The notes below the pieces were generated by a model. The model ran no database searches. It was not told where the DNA came from and worked only from the letters and a program-made list of their open reading frames with translations. Below, in pieces: positions 18,401 through 26,653 of a stretch of 63,822 nucleotides of DNA. Position numbers and translations under genes: made by a program. Source of the stretch: Ignavibacteria bacterium. Lineage in GTDB: Bacteria; Bacteroidota; Ignavibacteria; Kapaibacteriales; UBA4661. Numbering within the stretch: position 1 is the stretch's first letter; the number at the start of each line of letters is the position of its first letter. Location of the stretch: contig CANHDJ010000017.1 in the NCBI GenBank assembly GCA_947459425.1, positions 1 through 63,822 of the forward strand. The letters are read 5' to 3'.

Positions 18401-18781
18401 TGTTCCATAGCCGATATAAAACTCGCCACCTGAACGGCGAATAGCTGGATTGGAAGCGTATCCCAAGCCCAAGCCAAGAAACTTCGTAAATATGCCGAAT
18501 TTTGCACTTGAAGAGGATTCATTTCCACTTACGGATGTGGCAAGCGTTAGATCAAAGTAGGGGCGCACTCCTAATAATGCGGGGTTCCAGCCAACAGCCG
18601 TCGCATCGGCAAGATAATCCAAACGGCGATTGGTCATCAATTCCGGCATAAATATCGACTGTTTCTGGCTTGTGGGGCGAAGAGACTGCCCTTTGAGGAG
18701 AGAGAACGCGCAAAACAACAGCACGGAGAACGTCACAAAAAAGAGCCGTATAGTATTGCGGCAAAAGGAAATACCAAGCAT
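15476..18781 (-). CDS. Outer-membrane protein with VWA domain, Cna-B/carboxypeptidase-like repeats and C-terminal OmpA domain
   Basis: An 1101-residue envelope protein. A signal peptide is followed by ~300 residues of beta-barrel-like sequence with a PorV/type IX-style opening (LADATAVGWNPALLGVRPYFDLTLATS). A von Willebrand A domain comes next, with the MIDAS motif DCSGSM inside VVILIDCSGSMREKIKEV. Several carboxypeptidase-regulatory-like beta sandwiches (GVVRRADGSPVLASLTLTD; GTVLDDTGASLQADIHLRD) lead to an OmpA C-terminal domain. That domain has VVIVGHTDETASDDANRAEGW and RCRRVEVMKIW, predicted to bind peptidoglycan. This would tie a surface metal-dependent adhesion domain to the cell wall. 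It appears monocistronic. Confidence 0.82.
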   Translation of the reverse strand: MLGISFCRNTIRLFFVTFSVLLFCAFSLLKGQSLRPTSQKQSIFMPELMTNRRLDYLADATAVGWNPALLGVRPYFDLTLATSVSGNESSSSAKFGIFTKFLGLGLGYASNPAIRRSGGEFYIGYGTALLDDVLWGGAGFRLSFAGGGYFDYNASILYKPLPGLLLSASATTMKMDEDTGTDVGYIRLAPGMVQVVGSAAYSITPDITALAMFRSGSWSFPAQPSLDVGVSWGMLNSSVVVTGNISLLQPAARLGFEVNSDIIDLGYVLGVTPVSPMEHTIIAHFSGDKAHTFGQLRGKRLDDEYCLGSINTAFDDPVVFLAALPRLNPILAESFADMGLTKDSAAFFTALRTRFYNTPRVTEVLAKPDAFNISTVKQHRCELKSTVYSRFPLVTTIVRVTDSLGRSVQGLDASDFVVRGASGKPAESIIAVQRLDTTIAVPIDVVILIDCSGSMREKIKEVRSNIEFFARELQRSGADARLGGILYGIDIIDVLQPTDRLDRFDEFLARAEATQRDEYTPNALDELAGMKFRPGAERIGIVISDEIMYSGRRPALREVLALRELWDKHISLVKIVKPCENNGVPTAYLTLGREYDIAKPFTDVLTQIGRETAMLYAVTTAPPALSKTTQFAGVVRRADGSPVLASLTLTDAESNVIGPFRTRADGTFSQAIIEGRKYRMVVRSESDNALGVVMRTLDASRASFGDTLRQEILLLSRTVLRGTVLDDTGASLQADIHLRDNLGYELPLVSMDRKALAKNRGQFEVAIVSGRKYTVKIIPTSVTQYESPEYKIDTHGIRAGDTLEQRFTVFRLTPFVTIQGRVRFDDESVQEEASRNLRGIPIVVKNQANNDVLVRTETNDEGVYSFRLAKGVSAEVRIESRGEFGAERFRMFYRKTDTLSVTQAITTLKKQRIDEDAAEENRARTVLRTTLAESMRRNTSISRAPEIVAISDTATNESAVLDVPKRKVRMPEISVVRLSFADTKDVKPLSIDSNGVPLNRPFAEELDRLAAEIKGVAGQLAKVVIVGHTDETASDDANRAEGWQRAEYVVKELIQRGVAESLIVSTSSGNKQLLERRPKESAALYRARCRRVEVMKIWRAE

Positions 18782-18913
18782 ATCGCACCTCGAAATGTGA
18801 ATAAAAATTGCAACAACGAATCATGCAAAGATTTATTCTTTCGAGCAGAAAATCAACCCCTTTGGGGCGAAATGACAGTATAATGGGGCGAACAGAATAA
18901 TTCAACGGGAAAT

Positions 18914-19363
18914 TTAGCGCTCTGTTCGATGAGGCTGCACATTGCGCGGTTTCCGCAACGCCTCAGAAAATGCCTCCGACCCCTTGCTCAGAGCGCTCAC
19001 GGTCATGGCAATGCTTCCCAATGGCTGAATAATACCTGTTTGCAAAAATTCGCGGAGTTTGCGCAGTTGCCCCGCCAGTGCCTCTATTTCTGCAAAAATT
19101 CCGCCCGATGAATGGATATCGTCGTTGATTTTTTGCGTGATAAGGGCGCTGTTTTTCGTGGTTTCCTCAAGATTTTGGAGCGTTCCCAAAAGCCGCACAC
19201 GAAGTTCTTTCAACTCTTGCGGGAGTTTTTCGAGAGACTGAGAGATGGTTTGCACTAAGCGCAATGTGCCACGCACATCCTTGAGCGTGAGAATGGCATA
19301 GATGCAGAGTGCAGAAAAAGAGAGCAGCGCAAGGCTAATTGCGGCTTGTAACCATAGTTCCAT
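18914..19363 (-). CDS. DUF948-like membrane-anchored coiled-coil protein
   Basis: A 149-residue protein with a single N-terminal transmembrane helix (LWLQAAISLALLSFSALCIYAILTL) and then a long amphipathic helical/coiled-coil region. Examples are TLRLVQTISQSLEKLPQELKELRVRLLGTLQNLEETTKNS and the C-terminal IIQPLGSIAMTVSALSKG. This is the layout of DUF948 / YtxG-type general stress proteins. It sits directly downstream of a YtxH-domain gene, repeating the pairing known from Firmicutes ytxGH. The start at 19363 gives a natural membrane anchor; the open frame runs further upstream but is not needed. Confidence 0.65.
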   Translation of the reverse strand: MELWLQAAISLALLSFSALCIYAILTLKDVRGTLRLVQTISQSLEKLPQELKELRVRLLGTLQNLEETTKNSALITQKINDDIHSSGGIFAEIEALAGQLRKLREFLQTGIIQPLGSIAMTVSALSKGSEAFSEALRKPRNVQPHRTER

Positions 19364-19507
19364 AGTGGCTGGGGCGTTAAAAGACGAGAACACAAAAAAA
19401 ACTATCCGCGAATCTGCACAAATCCTCACGAAAACCAAAGAAGTTTCAGAGAAATTATGCGGATTCGCGGATAAAAACAAGGTGCTATGGTCAGCGAAGC
19501 GTTGAAA

Positions 19508-19939
19508 TTAGATATGTTCGCTATTCTTCATGCGCGTAATTTCGCCTTGAAACGCCTCTGCACCAGCGCGGGCGGCATCTTGAATACGACCAACATTGTC
19601 CTTAATACCAGATTGCGCCGTGCTGACGCGAGAACGAGCATCATTCATCAAATGCTCTGCCTCCGAAAGCAGCGAACCGGCTTGCTGACGAGCCGTCCGC
19701 ACGAGTTCATCAGCGCGAACCTTGCCTTCGTTCACATAATCGCCCATTTTGCGGGACTGCTCTTGCGCAAAATCGCTTGCCTTGTCATAGATGTCGCCAG
19801 AGCGCTCCGCGAGGTCTTGACGGAGTTCTTTACCGCTTTTCGGAGCAAAAAGGAGTGCCACCAGAGCGCCGACGGCTCCACCGATAACGATACCAGCAGC
19901 AAGACCTTTGGAGAACGAACCTTCAGTGTTGTTAGACAT
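19508..19939 (-). CDS. YtxH domain-containing protein
   Basis: A 143-residue protein with the YtxH signature: a short glycine-rich membrane segment (GLAAGIVIGGAVGALVALLFAPKSGKELRQDL) and then an alanine/glutamate-rich helix of ~90 residues. In Firmicutes YtxH is a general-stress protein; the molecular role is unknown. The gene is followed on the same strand by the DUF948-like protein (145-nt gap). Both are predicted to sit in the inner membrane with helical domains, so a joint envelope role is an inference. Confidence 0.85.
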   Translation of the reverse strand: MSNNTEGSFSKGLAAGIVIGGAVGALVALLFAPKSGKELRQDLAERSGDIYDKASDFAQEQSRKMGDYVNEGKVRADELVRTARQQAGSLLSEAEHLMNDARSRVSTAQSGIKDNVGRIQDAARAGAEAFQGEITRMKNSEHI

Positions 19940-20016
19940 TTTTACGAAGAATAATGATAAATAAAAACAGTGATTGTATTTTACAGTGAATATAATTGAA
20001 ATTAATTTCTACTGTT

Positions 20017-20568
20017 TCACATTGTTTGTTCAGTGAAATTTTGTGATTTCACTTGAACAGCAAGGAGCATTTCTGCAAATTCGCGGAATGCGCCATGACC
20101 GCCCTTGCTCTTGCAAATGTATTGCGACCATTCCTGAACCAGTGGTACTGCGTCGTTTGGACACGCGCTTACACCACAAAGTTTAAGCGGTGCTTCGTCG
20201 TTGACATCATCGCCAATATAGGCAATCGCGGAAAGCGGGACTTGAAGTGATTCGGCTAATGCGTTAATAGCAGTCTTCTTATCGCCAATGTCTTCAAGTA
20301 CGCGGTTAATGCCTAATTTACGCGCCCGCGCTTTCGATATGCCCGTCTTGTCGCTCGTCATTAGTACAACTTCTATGCCAGAACGCTGCAAAAGTGTTAC
20401 TCCCATCCCGTCATGGGCTGAAAAGCGCTTCATTGCTTCCCCTTGGGCGGAATAATACATCCCGCCGTCGGTCAGCGTGCCGTCCACATCTGAGACAACG
20501 ACGCGAATTGAGACACAACGGCGAAGAAAATCCTCATGAAGTGGGTTCGTCATTTGGGAAGAATGCAT
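20017..20568 (-). CDS. kdsC: 3-deoxy-D-manno-octulosonate 8-phosphate phosphatase-like HAD protein (KdsC family)
   Basis: A 183-residue HAD-superfamily phosphatase of the C0 (capless, IIIA) type. The nucleophile motif is VVVSDVDGTLTDGGMYYS, motif II is VVLMTSDKTG, and motif III/IV is IAYIGDDVNDEAPLKLCG. This is the KdsC layout, which removes phosphate from KDO-8-P in lipopolysaccharide synthesis. The same fold includes NeuA-linked phosphatases, and no kds/lpx neighbour confirms the substrate. ATG 20568 is chosen; ATG 20553 is an alternative. The frame remains open upstream but would run into the divergent prmA start. Confidence 0.8.
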   Translation of the reverse strand: MHSSQMTNPLHEDFLRRCVSIRVVVSDVDGTLTDGGMYYSAQGEAMKRFSAHDGMGVTLLQRSGIEVVLMTSDKTGISKARARKLGINRVLEDIGDKKTAINALAESLQVPLSAIAYIGDDVNDEAPLKLCGVSACPNDAVPLVQEWSQYICKSKGGHGAFREFAEMLLAVQVKSQNFTEQTM

Positions 20569-20683
20569 GGATGTTGTACTTTTGCCTCGTTGTTGAAAAT
20601 CATTGCTTGAACACACAACACACGCCAGATCATCAGGCACATTGTTCATAAAAGCAGCCACAAAGTTACAAATTCTTTCTACT

Positions 20684-21550
20684 ATGACCAAACTCTACCT
20701 TTCACTCGAATACGCTCTTCCCGAAGAACGCTTCGAGGACGCTTACACGGCACTTGCCGACGTACAACACCTCGGTATAGCCGAAGCGCATGATGAAATC
20801 ACGATTTGCCTTCTCCATGACGGTAGCGATGACTTTCAGAAGCGTTCAGAAACGCATATACAAAGCCTTTTTACTAAGTTCAATGTCCCCGCAATACTGG
20901 AAAAATCTCTACTTATCAAAGAAGAAAACTGGAATAAAGAGTGGGAAGACAGTATTGATCCAGTTTGGGTGAATGAGCGCATTGTTATCACACCATCGTG
21001 GAAGCAGGAGACGGTCTCTGCGCCTCTCAAAATCGTCATCAATCCACAAATGTCGTTTGGAACGGGTCATCATGAGACAACACGTATGGTAGCGGCTTTG
21101 CTGGAGCAAAGCGTTCGCCCATCGGATTTTTGGGTTGATGCGGGAACAGGCACGGGGCTGTTGGCAATTCTTGCCCTACGGCTTGGGGCAAAACGTGTCT
21201 ATGCATTTGATAACGATGAATGGTCAGTAATGAATACAGGTGAAAATTTCACACATAACAATATTACCCCAACACTTTTGAATATTGTCATTGAACAAAA
21301 CGACATTAACACCATGAACTTCCCCGTGTGCAATGGGATTACAGCAAATCTTCATAGGAATCTCCTCTTGCAAAACATGGGAAAATTTGCCGCAGCACTT
21401 CGAGAAGCCCAAGGAATACTCATCGTTTCCGGCTTATTGAAATATGACAAGGAAAATGTTATTAGCGCGGCTTTGGACTGCGGATTCTCACATACACAAA
21501 CACTCAGTGAAGGCGAATGGATTGCCATAAAATTCACTGCTTCACTATAA
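20684..21550 (+). CDS. prmA: Ribosomal protein L11 methyltransferase PrmA
   Basis: A 288-residue SAM-dependent methyltransferase. An N-terminal substrate-recognition domain is followed by the PrmA signature NPQMSFGTGHHETTRMV. The SAM-binding loop is WVDAGTGTGLLAILALRLGAKRVYAFDND, and the DPL-like step is replaced by the ITANLHRNLL segment (family norm NIxxxPL/NILA). PrmA trimethylates L11 of the 50S subunit. It is divergent from kdsC with a ~115-nt shared region and is followed after 10 nt by the Ppx/GppA gene. Confidence 0.92.
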   Translation: MTKLYLSLEYALPEERFEDAYTALADVQHLGIAEAHDEITICLLHDGSDDFQKRSETHIQSLFTKFNVPAILEKSLLIKEENWNKEWEDSIDPVWVNERIVITPSWKQETVSAPLKIVINPQMSFGTGHHETTRMVAALLEQSVRPSDFWVDAGTGTGLLAILALRLGAKRVYAFDNDEWSVMNTGENFTHNNITPTLLNIVIEQNDINTMNFPVCNGITANLHRNLLLQNMGKFAAALREAQGILIVSGLLKYDKENVISAALDCGFSHTQTLSEGEWIAIKFTASL

Positions 21551-21560
21551 AAAGAAACAC

Positions 21561-22517
21561 ATGAAATTATCATCCATTGACATAGGAACAAATACACTGC
21601 TCATAGTCATAGCTGAACAACAAAACAACAAACAACTGAACATCCTTCACGATATTCATTCTATCGCAAGGCTAGGCGAAGGCGTTGATAAGACAGGTAT
21701 TATTAAGGAAGAGGCGCTTGAACGGGCAGTTGTTATAGCACAGGAGTATGAGCGTATCTGCGTTCAAGAAGGTGTAACGCACAAGGTAGCTATTGCGACG
21801 AGTGCTGTCCGCGACGCGGCAAATGGTGCGTCGGTTTGCCGGAAATTATCGCAAGTGTTGGGATGTGAAGTTCGCACAATATCCGGTGACGAGGAGGCGC
21901 GACTATCTTTCATCGGTACATCTGAATCACTAAACAAAAAAACAGTAATTGACATTGGCGGCGGCAGTACGGAATATGTAACAGGTGAAAACAACCATAT
22001 TCAACACCGCATGAGCCTCCAAATTGGTGCGGTGCGCTTGCATGAACGTTATCTCAAAGCACTTCCACCGTCTGAGGAAAATATTCTTGCTGCACGGATG
22101 GAGATTCGTCGCCAGTTAGGTCTCCTGCCCCAAGCCTCTGCCATGCAGAATGGTCAATTTGAATCCGGTGAACTCATCGGTGTTGGCGGGACGTTTACGA
22201 CGCTCGCAGCACTGGACATGGGACTTCGGGAGTTTGATTCTGTCGGCATTCACCATCACACCATGACCGCAGAAAACATTTCGCGGATAACGCATGAACT
22301 TCTCACGACTCCTCTGCCAAAACTCTTAGAAAATCCGGCAATTCATCCCAAACGTGCCGATATTCTGCCCGCCGGAGCGCTTATTTTAGAGGAAACACTT
22401 CGCTTCTTTGGTGCGACCGCCTGCAAAGCGAGTACAAAAGGCTTACGTTATGGAGTGCTGTACGATACCTTACAGCAATTCAACATGGGCGAGCAGAATT
22501 CACCTATTCGCTCTTGA
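21561..22517 (+). CDS. Ppx/GppA exopolyphosphatase/guanosine pentaphosphatase family protein
   Basis: A 318-residue protein of the ASKHA fold. The P-loop-like phosphate 1 motif is SSIDIGTNTLLIVIAE, and phosphate 2 is VIDIGGGSTEYV. Further markers are ATSAVRDAANG, GDEEARLSFIG and GVGGTFTTLAAL. It is the short single-domain form (about 300 residues) that lacks the C-terminal HD region of enterobacterial Ppx. It should hydrolyse polyphosphate or pppGpp in the stringent response; the choice between these cannot be made from sequence. It is the second gene of a prmA operon and ends at a bidirectional terminator. Confidence 0.9.
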   Translation: MKLSSIDIGTNTLLIVIAEQQNNKQLNILHDIHSIARLGEGVDKTGIIKEEALERAVVIAQEYERICVQEGVTHKVAIATSAVRDAANGASVCRKLSQVLGCEVRTISGDEEARLSFIGTSESLNKKTVIDIGGGSTEYVTGENNHIQHRMSLQIGAVRLHERYLKALPPSEENILAARMEIRRQLGLLPQASAMQNGQFESGELIGVGGTFTTLAALDMGLREFDSVGIHHHTMTAENISRITHELLTTPLPKLLENPAIHPKRADILPAGALILEETLRFFGATACKASTKGLRYGVLYDTLQQFNMGEQNSPIRS

Positions 22518-22545
22518 GTCTCTGCTGACGCTAGGTCGTTACTGC

Positions 22546-22589
22546 AAAAAAAAACAAGGGTAGCTGTGAGGGCTACCCGTGTTTTTTTT
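22546..22589. terminator. Bidirectional intrinsic terminator
   Basis: A nine-A run and ACAAGGGTAGC pair with GCTACCCGTGT and an eight-T run (one mismatch) across a TGTGAGG loop. It lies between the convergent Ppx/GppA and endonuclease/phosphatase genes. Confidence 0.9.
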
Positions 22590-22652
22590 GATTTAGATGC
22601 TTAACTGGCTCATTTTCGGATAAAGACATTGTCCAGTTGTTCCTTTGAACTC

Positions 22653-24494
22653 CTACCGCACCACCAGCACTGAGTTTTGCAAAGCCCCGTTCTGTTCGCG
22701 GACACGGCAAACATACAGCCCTCGTGCGAAACCCTCCACACTCAAGGTCTGTGTAAATTCCTCGCCACGACGAACATCTATTGCTGCCGACCATACCGTC
22801 CGTCCCAAAACATCATGTACCGTCAAGAGCGCTTCACCGCTTGTTTCCGGCACAAAACGTACTGTTGCCAGTGCTGTTGCCGGATTCGGGGCAATACTCA
22901 GTGTTTGCGCGACATTCTGGTGCATCTGAACACTCGTAATGCGGTCAAGCAATAGCCGAGCTGTGACGGGAAAGTGGTCAGTAGTCGTATTGACGTATCC
23001 GGGAATATAAACGAAAGGTGATTCTATCTGCACCCCGCCCTGCAACACGCTTCGTGCCAGTTCGTTGCTCACGACGATATTATCAATCATGCCACCGCTA
23101 TTAAACGAGGACAAACCTTGCTGCGCCAGCGCAGTAGTGGTCACGGTATAGCGCACGGAATCTTGCACAAAAGGCAGATACGGCGATGGCAGATTTTGGA
23201 AAATCGATAGCGTCGGGCTGTCGTTAAAATCTCCCGCAAGAATCACATTTTGCGTCGGATAATTGCTATTCAAAAAGTCATAGAGAAGCCGAGCATCGCT
23301 GCTGCGAAGGTCGTAATCGCGCTGTGTTGAGCCGGCTTTAGCATGAATGACAAAGGTATGAAAGCGCCGTTTTACGCCCTGCACCGTCGCATCGAACTCT
23401 AAGCGGAGTGGAAAGCGCCCTGCGGCGAATTGCGTCCCCGTAAGAACCATTTCCGAACGCATCGTATCAATGACCGAGCGCTTGAACAAATACGCCGTGC
23501 GTTGCGGCACAAATTGCGGCTGCGGTGGCGCAAAACCGGCAATCACCGCTCCATAGCGTGGCAGCGAATCCAGTATTCGTAAAAAAAGCGCATTGTTGGA
23601 AACTTCTTGAAGGGCGTAAACATCAGCATCAATGCTATCCAGCGTGCGAATGACGTTCCGAAATTGCAAGAGCGAGTCCGCAGGACCAAGCCGCGTAACG
23701 CCGTCGTTATCAAACGGACGACCGAACCACTTCAAATTCCAAGTGGTTACATCAAGTGTTCGTGCTTTTGTGATAGTATCCGCCGGATTAACGGATAGCG
23801 CAATGCCAAGGTCTGCTGCCGAGCGCGGCGTAATTTGGTACGTGCCGCGAAACTGTCCTAATACGCCTACAACGGAAAGCGCGGTGCGCGGAATACGCTG
23901 ATTGACGAGGTTGATTCCGGCACTCACTCGCACCTGTGCGGTTGTCGAGCCGTCGCCGACCACATAGTTTGTAGCGCTGCGAAAGGATGTGGTATCGCTA
24001 AAGCGAACACCAGAAACACGAACAAACTGCCCTTCAAGCGCTTCACCGCTTGCGCCGACCAATTCTCGCAAAGTAACTTCACGAGCAATCGGAATGATGC
24101 GGGCTGCCGGAATAATCCGCCAGCTCAGTTGCGATGTTGCTGTACTGGAAATTTGCCCAAGACCACTTCCCGCAACGCCTGTTGTTGCCTGAAACTCCGT
24201 GTAAGGACCACTCACTTCCACCGAATCGCCGAGTGCAATGCCTCGACTGAAGGGATTGCCAAAAACAGCGATACCGCCGGTGCCGTCCTGCATATACGAC
24301 GGTCCGCCAAACTCGTTTGCTACCGTAACGCGCCCCGCCACGTACAAAACCGCCCCTAGCGGCTGTTGGCGGGCTTCGCGGATGGTGCGAAATGTTGCAG
24401 TGGTAAAAGGAGCAGTCTGCGCAGAGAGGAACTGCACCAAAGCGCTTGAAAATAGAAAGATAGAAACAACAACAAGGCGAAACAAGAGATTCAT
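22653..24494 (-). CDS. Secreted endonuclease/exonuclease/phosphatase protein with T9SS sorting domain
   Basis: A 613-residue exported protein. The signal peptide is MNLLFRLVVVSIFLFSSALVQFLSAQ. Next comes an OB-like nucleic-acid-binding part (about 35-240) with VLYVAGRVTVANEFGGPSYMQDGTGGIAVFG. The EEP domain has VTTWNLKWFG, DADVYALQEVSN, FVIHAKAGS, VILAGDFNDSP and a final TTDHFPVTARL catalytic His. The C-terminus APNPATALATVRFVPE ... ARGLYVCRVREQ is a type A sorting domain. It is probably a cell-surface or released DNase/phosphoesterase for nutrient scavenging. The start at 24494 gives a clean signal peptide, though the frame is open upstream. Confidence 0.88.
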   Translation of the reverse strand: MNLLFRLVVVSIFLFSSALVQFLSAQTAPFTTATFRTIREARQQPLGAVLYVAGRVTVANEFGGPSYMQDGTGGIAVFGNPFSRGIALGDSVEVSGPYTEFQATTGVAGSGLGQISSTATSQLSWRIIPAARIIPIAREVTLRELVGASGEALEGQFVRVSGVRFSDTTSFRSATNYVVGDGSTTAQVRVSAGINLVNQRIPRTALSVVGVLGQFRGTYQITPRSAADLGIALSVNPADTITKARTLDVTTWNLKWFGRPFDNDGVTRLGPADSLLQFRNVIRTLDSIDADVYALQEVSNNALFLRILDSLPRYGAVIAGFAPPQPQFVPQRTAYLFKRSVIDTMRSEMVLTGTQFAAGRFPLRLEFDATVQGVKRRFHTFVIHAKAGSTQRDYDLRSSDARLLYDFLNSNYPTQNVILAGDFNDSPTLSIFQNLPSPYLPFVQDSVRYTVTTTALAQQGLSSFNSGGMIDNIVVSNELARSVLQGGVQIESPFVYIPGYVNTTTDHFPVTARLLLDRITSVQMHQNVAQTLSIAPNPATALATVRFVPETSGEALLTVHDVLGRTVWSAAIDVRRGEEFTQTLSVEGFARGLYVCRVREQNGALQNSVLVVR

Positions 24495-24746
24495 ACTGAA
24501 TACGATTAATGATGAAAAAAAATCAGTGTTTGGTTGCAAATTACGGAAAATTCTCTCATTCAGCCATATCAACATTTCTGAATACGTTCAAGGGCGTTAT
24601 TACGCAAGACCATTTTGCTGCACATCTCGTCCGCTTCGTTGCAATGCTGTATCATTCGCAAGGCTTGCGTCGTAGATTGAGGTGGCGAGAAGGCTTGTGG
24701 CTTTTGTTGCCGATTGGTTCACTTTTTTACGCTTTGGAGAAAAACT

Positions 24747-25520
24747 ATGCTTCCCCTACCTCATTCCGTTGCGCTTGGAATCATTGGCGTTCTGAGCCTT
24801 TGTGTTGCACTCGAAATGCTCTGGAGTTGGCGCAAACACAAACGCGCCTATAATACCAAAGAAACCTTTGCCAATATCGCCATTTTACTGGGCTTTCAGA
24901 TCTCCAAGGTAGCGCTCTTCGGGTATCAACTGTATTGGTCGAATATGGCGTTTTCACTCGCATTGCTCCCATTGCCGGAAGCACCGTGGGTTTTTGCGTG
25001 TTGTTTTGTTGCGACTGATTGCGTTTACTACTGGCATCATCGAATCATGCACACAACCCGCTTCTTTTGGACGTTTCACGTCGTCCATCATTCCAGTCCT
25101 TGGATGAACCTAACGACGAGCTACCGTCTGAACTGGCTCAGTGGAATTTTTGGTGTATTTTTCTACCTACCGCTTATCATCATTGGCTTCCCGCCAAAAT
25201 TTGTTGCCGCAAGCATTGGTTTAGGGCTGTTGTACCAGTTTTTTCTTCATACCGAAGCCATTGGTAAACTCGGTGTAGTTGAAGGCATCCTCAATACCCC
25301 ATCGGCACACCGCGTTCACCATGCAACAAACGAGCAGTATATTGATAAAAACTACGGCGGTGTTTTTATGCTCTGGGACAGAATCTTTGGGACGTATATT
25401 GAAGAAGAAGAAAAGCCGCAATACGGTATCACAAGCGGCTTTCAAGGACACAACCCGTTTCAACTTGTCTTTCACGGCTTTGCGGATTATGTTCGAGGGA
25501 AAATGCACTACAAAGGTTGA
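24747..25520 (+). CDS. Sterol desaturase/fatty acid hydroxylase-family membrane di-iron protein
   Basis: A 257-residue integral membrane protein with four or five hydrophobic segments and the three histidine clusters of the family: HHRIMH (about residue 103), HVVHH (about 118) and HRVHH (about 198). These bind two irons for O2-dependent hydroxylation or desaturation of a lipid. The usual closing sequence NYGGVFMLWDRIFGTYIEE is present. GGAGA about 9 nt before ATG 24747 fixes the start. The stop is 3 nt from the sensor kinase start, so lipid modification and signalling are co-transcribed. The substrate (fatty acid, sterol-like or hopanoid) is unknown. Confidence 0.9.
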   Translation: MLPLPHSVALGIIGVLSLCVALEMLWSWRKHKRAYNTKETFANIAILLGFQISKVALFGYQLYWSNMAFSLALLPLPEAPWVFACCFVATDCVYYWHHRIMHTTRFFWTFHVVHHSSPWMNLTTSYRLNWLSGIFGVFFYLPLIIIGFPPKFVAASIGLGLLYQFFLHTEAIGKLGVVEGILNTPSAHRVHHATNEQYIDKNYGGVFMLWDRIFGTYIEEEEKPQYGITSGFQGHNPFQLVFHGFADYVRGKMHYKG

Positions 25521-25523
25521 AAC

Positions 25524-26609
25524 ATGATAAAAAAACGAATCTTCACCGCGCTAGGAATCATCGGCTTTTGGAGCATTTTAGCAATCGCTTCGGTGCAGCA
25601 GGTGTACGACAATCTTCCGGCGGCTTCCACAACGCCTTTTCCGATTATTGTTCTTCGGCAAAGCGTTTTGTGGCTATTGTGGATACCCCTCACCTTTGCA
25701 ATTTTAGCGTTTACACGCACGTTTCCGCTTGAACGCTCACGGCTCGGCAAAAGTATCCCCGTGCATATTGTTTCTTGCGCTGTGGTCTGCCTTCTCCATG
25801 GCTCGGCGATGGTTGCGTGGCAGCACTACGCCGCCGCGTATAGCGAACAGCTTATACCCGCATCCATGCTCCGCTTTAGTCAGGTTGTTTTGGCGGCATT
25901 TGATGTGCTGGTCTATGGAATGATTGTTTTTCCGGCAACAGCGCTCCGGCTCTCGCGCCGGGCGCATGAGCGCGAAATGCGCACGGCGCACTTGGAAAAC
26001 CAACTTTTGCAAGCAGAATTTTCCGCCCTCAAAATGCAAATGCACCCGCATTTTCTCTTTAACGCACTCAATTCCGTCGCAACGCTTGTCCGCGAAGTCC
26101 GAACCCAAGAGGCAGTACGCGCCATTGCTCAACTGAGTGACCTTTTGCGCTCTGCTCTCGACGACAGCCGCGACGACTGCATTCCGCTCGACGATGAATT
26201 GCTGTTTTTGCGAAAATATATTGCGATTGAGCAAATTCGTTTCGGTGAGAATCTCCGCATTGAGTGGGAAATTGCGCCAGAGACCGCATCGGCACTTGTT
26301 CCAACGTTTATTATGCAGCCCTTGGTCGAAAATGCCATCAAACACGGCTTGAGCGGACGCATTGGCTCGACACTCTTGCGTATTAGCGCTCATGTGGAGC
26401 CGGGCAAGGCACCAAAACTTGTTCTTGATGTTGAAGACGATGGTGCCGGGCTGCAAAGCAATCCGCTTACGCAGACCGCATCCGGTGTGGGCTTGCGAAA
26501 TATCGTCTCGCGCTTGCGGTTTCTTTATGGCGACAACGCCGCATTTTTCCTTACTCCGCGCTTGCCGAATGGTGCTAGAGCGAGAGTAGAGCTACCGTTG
26601 GAACGATAA
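25524..26609 (+). CDS. LytS/YehU-type (His_kinase/pfam06580) sensor kinase
   Basis: A 361-residue kinase with four N-terminal transmembrane helices and no large extracytoplasmic domain. The His-kinase motif is LKMQMHPHFLFNALNSVATLVR (His176). The ATPase has PTFIMQPLVENAIKHGL, DDGAGL and GVGLRNIVSRLRFLYG. It pairs with the LytTR regulator 44 nt downstream. The tight upstream link with the lipid hydroxylase suggests that membrane composition is either sensed or adjusted by this system; that is inference. Confidence 0.92.
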   Translation: MIKKRIFTALGIIGFWSILAIASVQQVYDNLPAASTTPFPIIVLRQSVLWLLWIPLTFAILAFTRTFPLERSRLGKSIPVHIVSCAVVCLLHGSAMVAWQHYAAAYSEQLIPASMLRFSQVVLAAFDVLVYGMIVFPATALRLSRRAHEREMRTAHLENQLLQAEFSALKMQMHPHFLFNALNSVATLVREVRTQEAVRAIAQLSDLLRSALDDSRDDCIPLDDELLFLRKYIAIEQIRFGENLRIEWEIAPETASALVPTFIMQPLVENAIKHGLSGRIGSTLLRISAHVEPGKAPKLVLDVEDDGAGLQSNPLTQTASGVGLRNIVSRLRFLYGDNAAFFLTPRLPNGARARVELPLER

Positions 26610-26653
26610 CAACCTGACCACTTACCAAACGTTGATAAAAAGGACACAAAACC

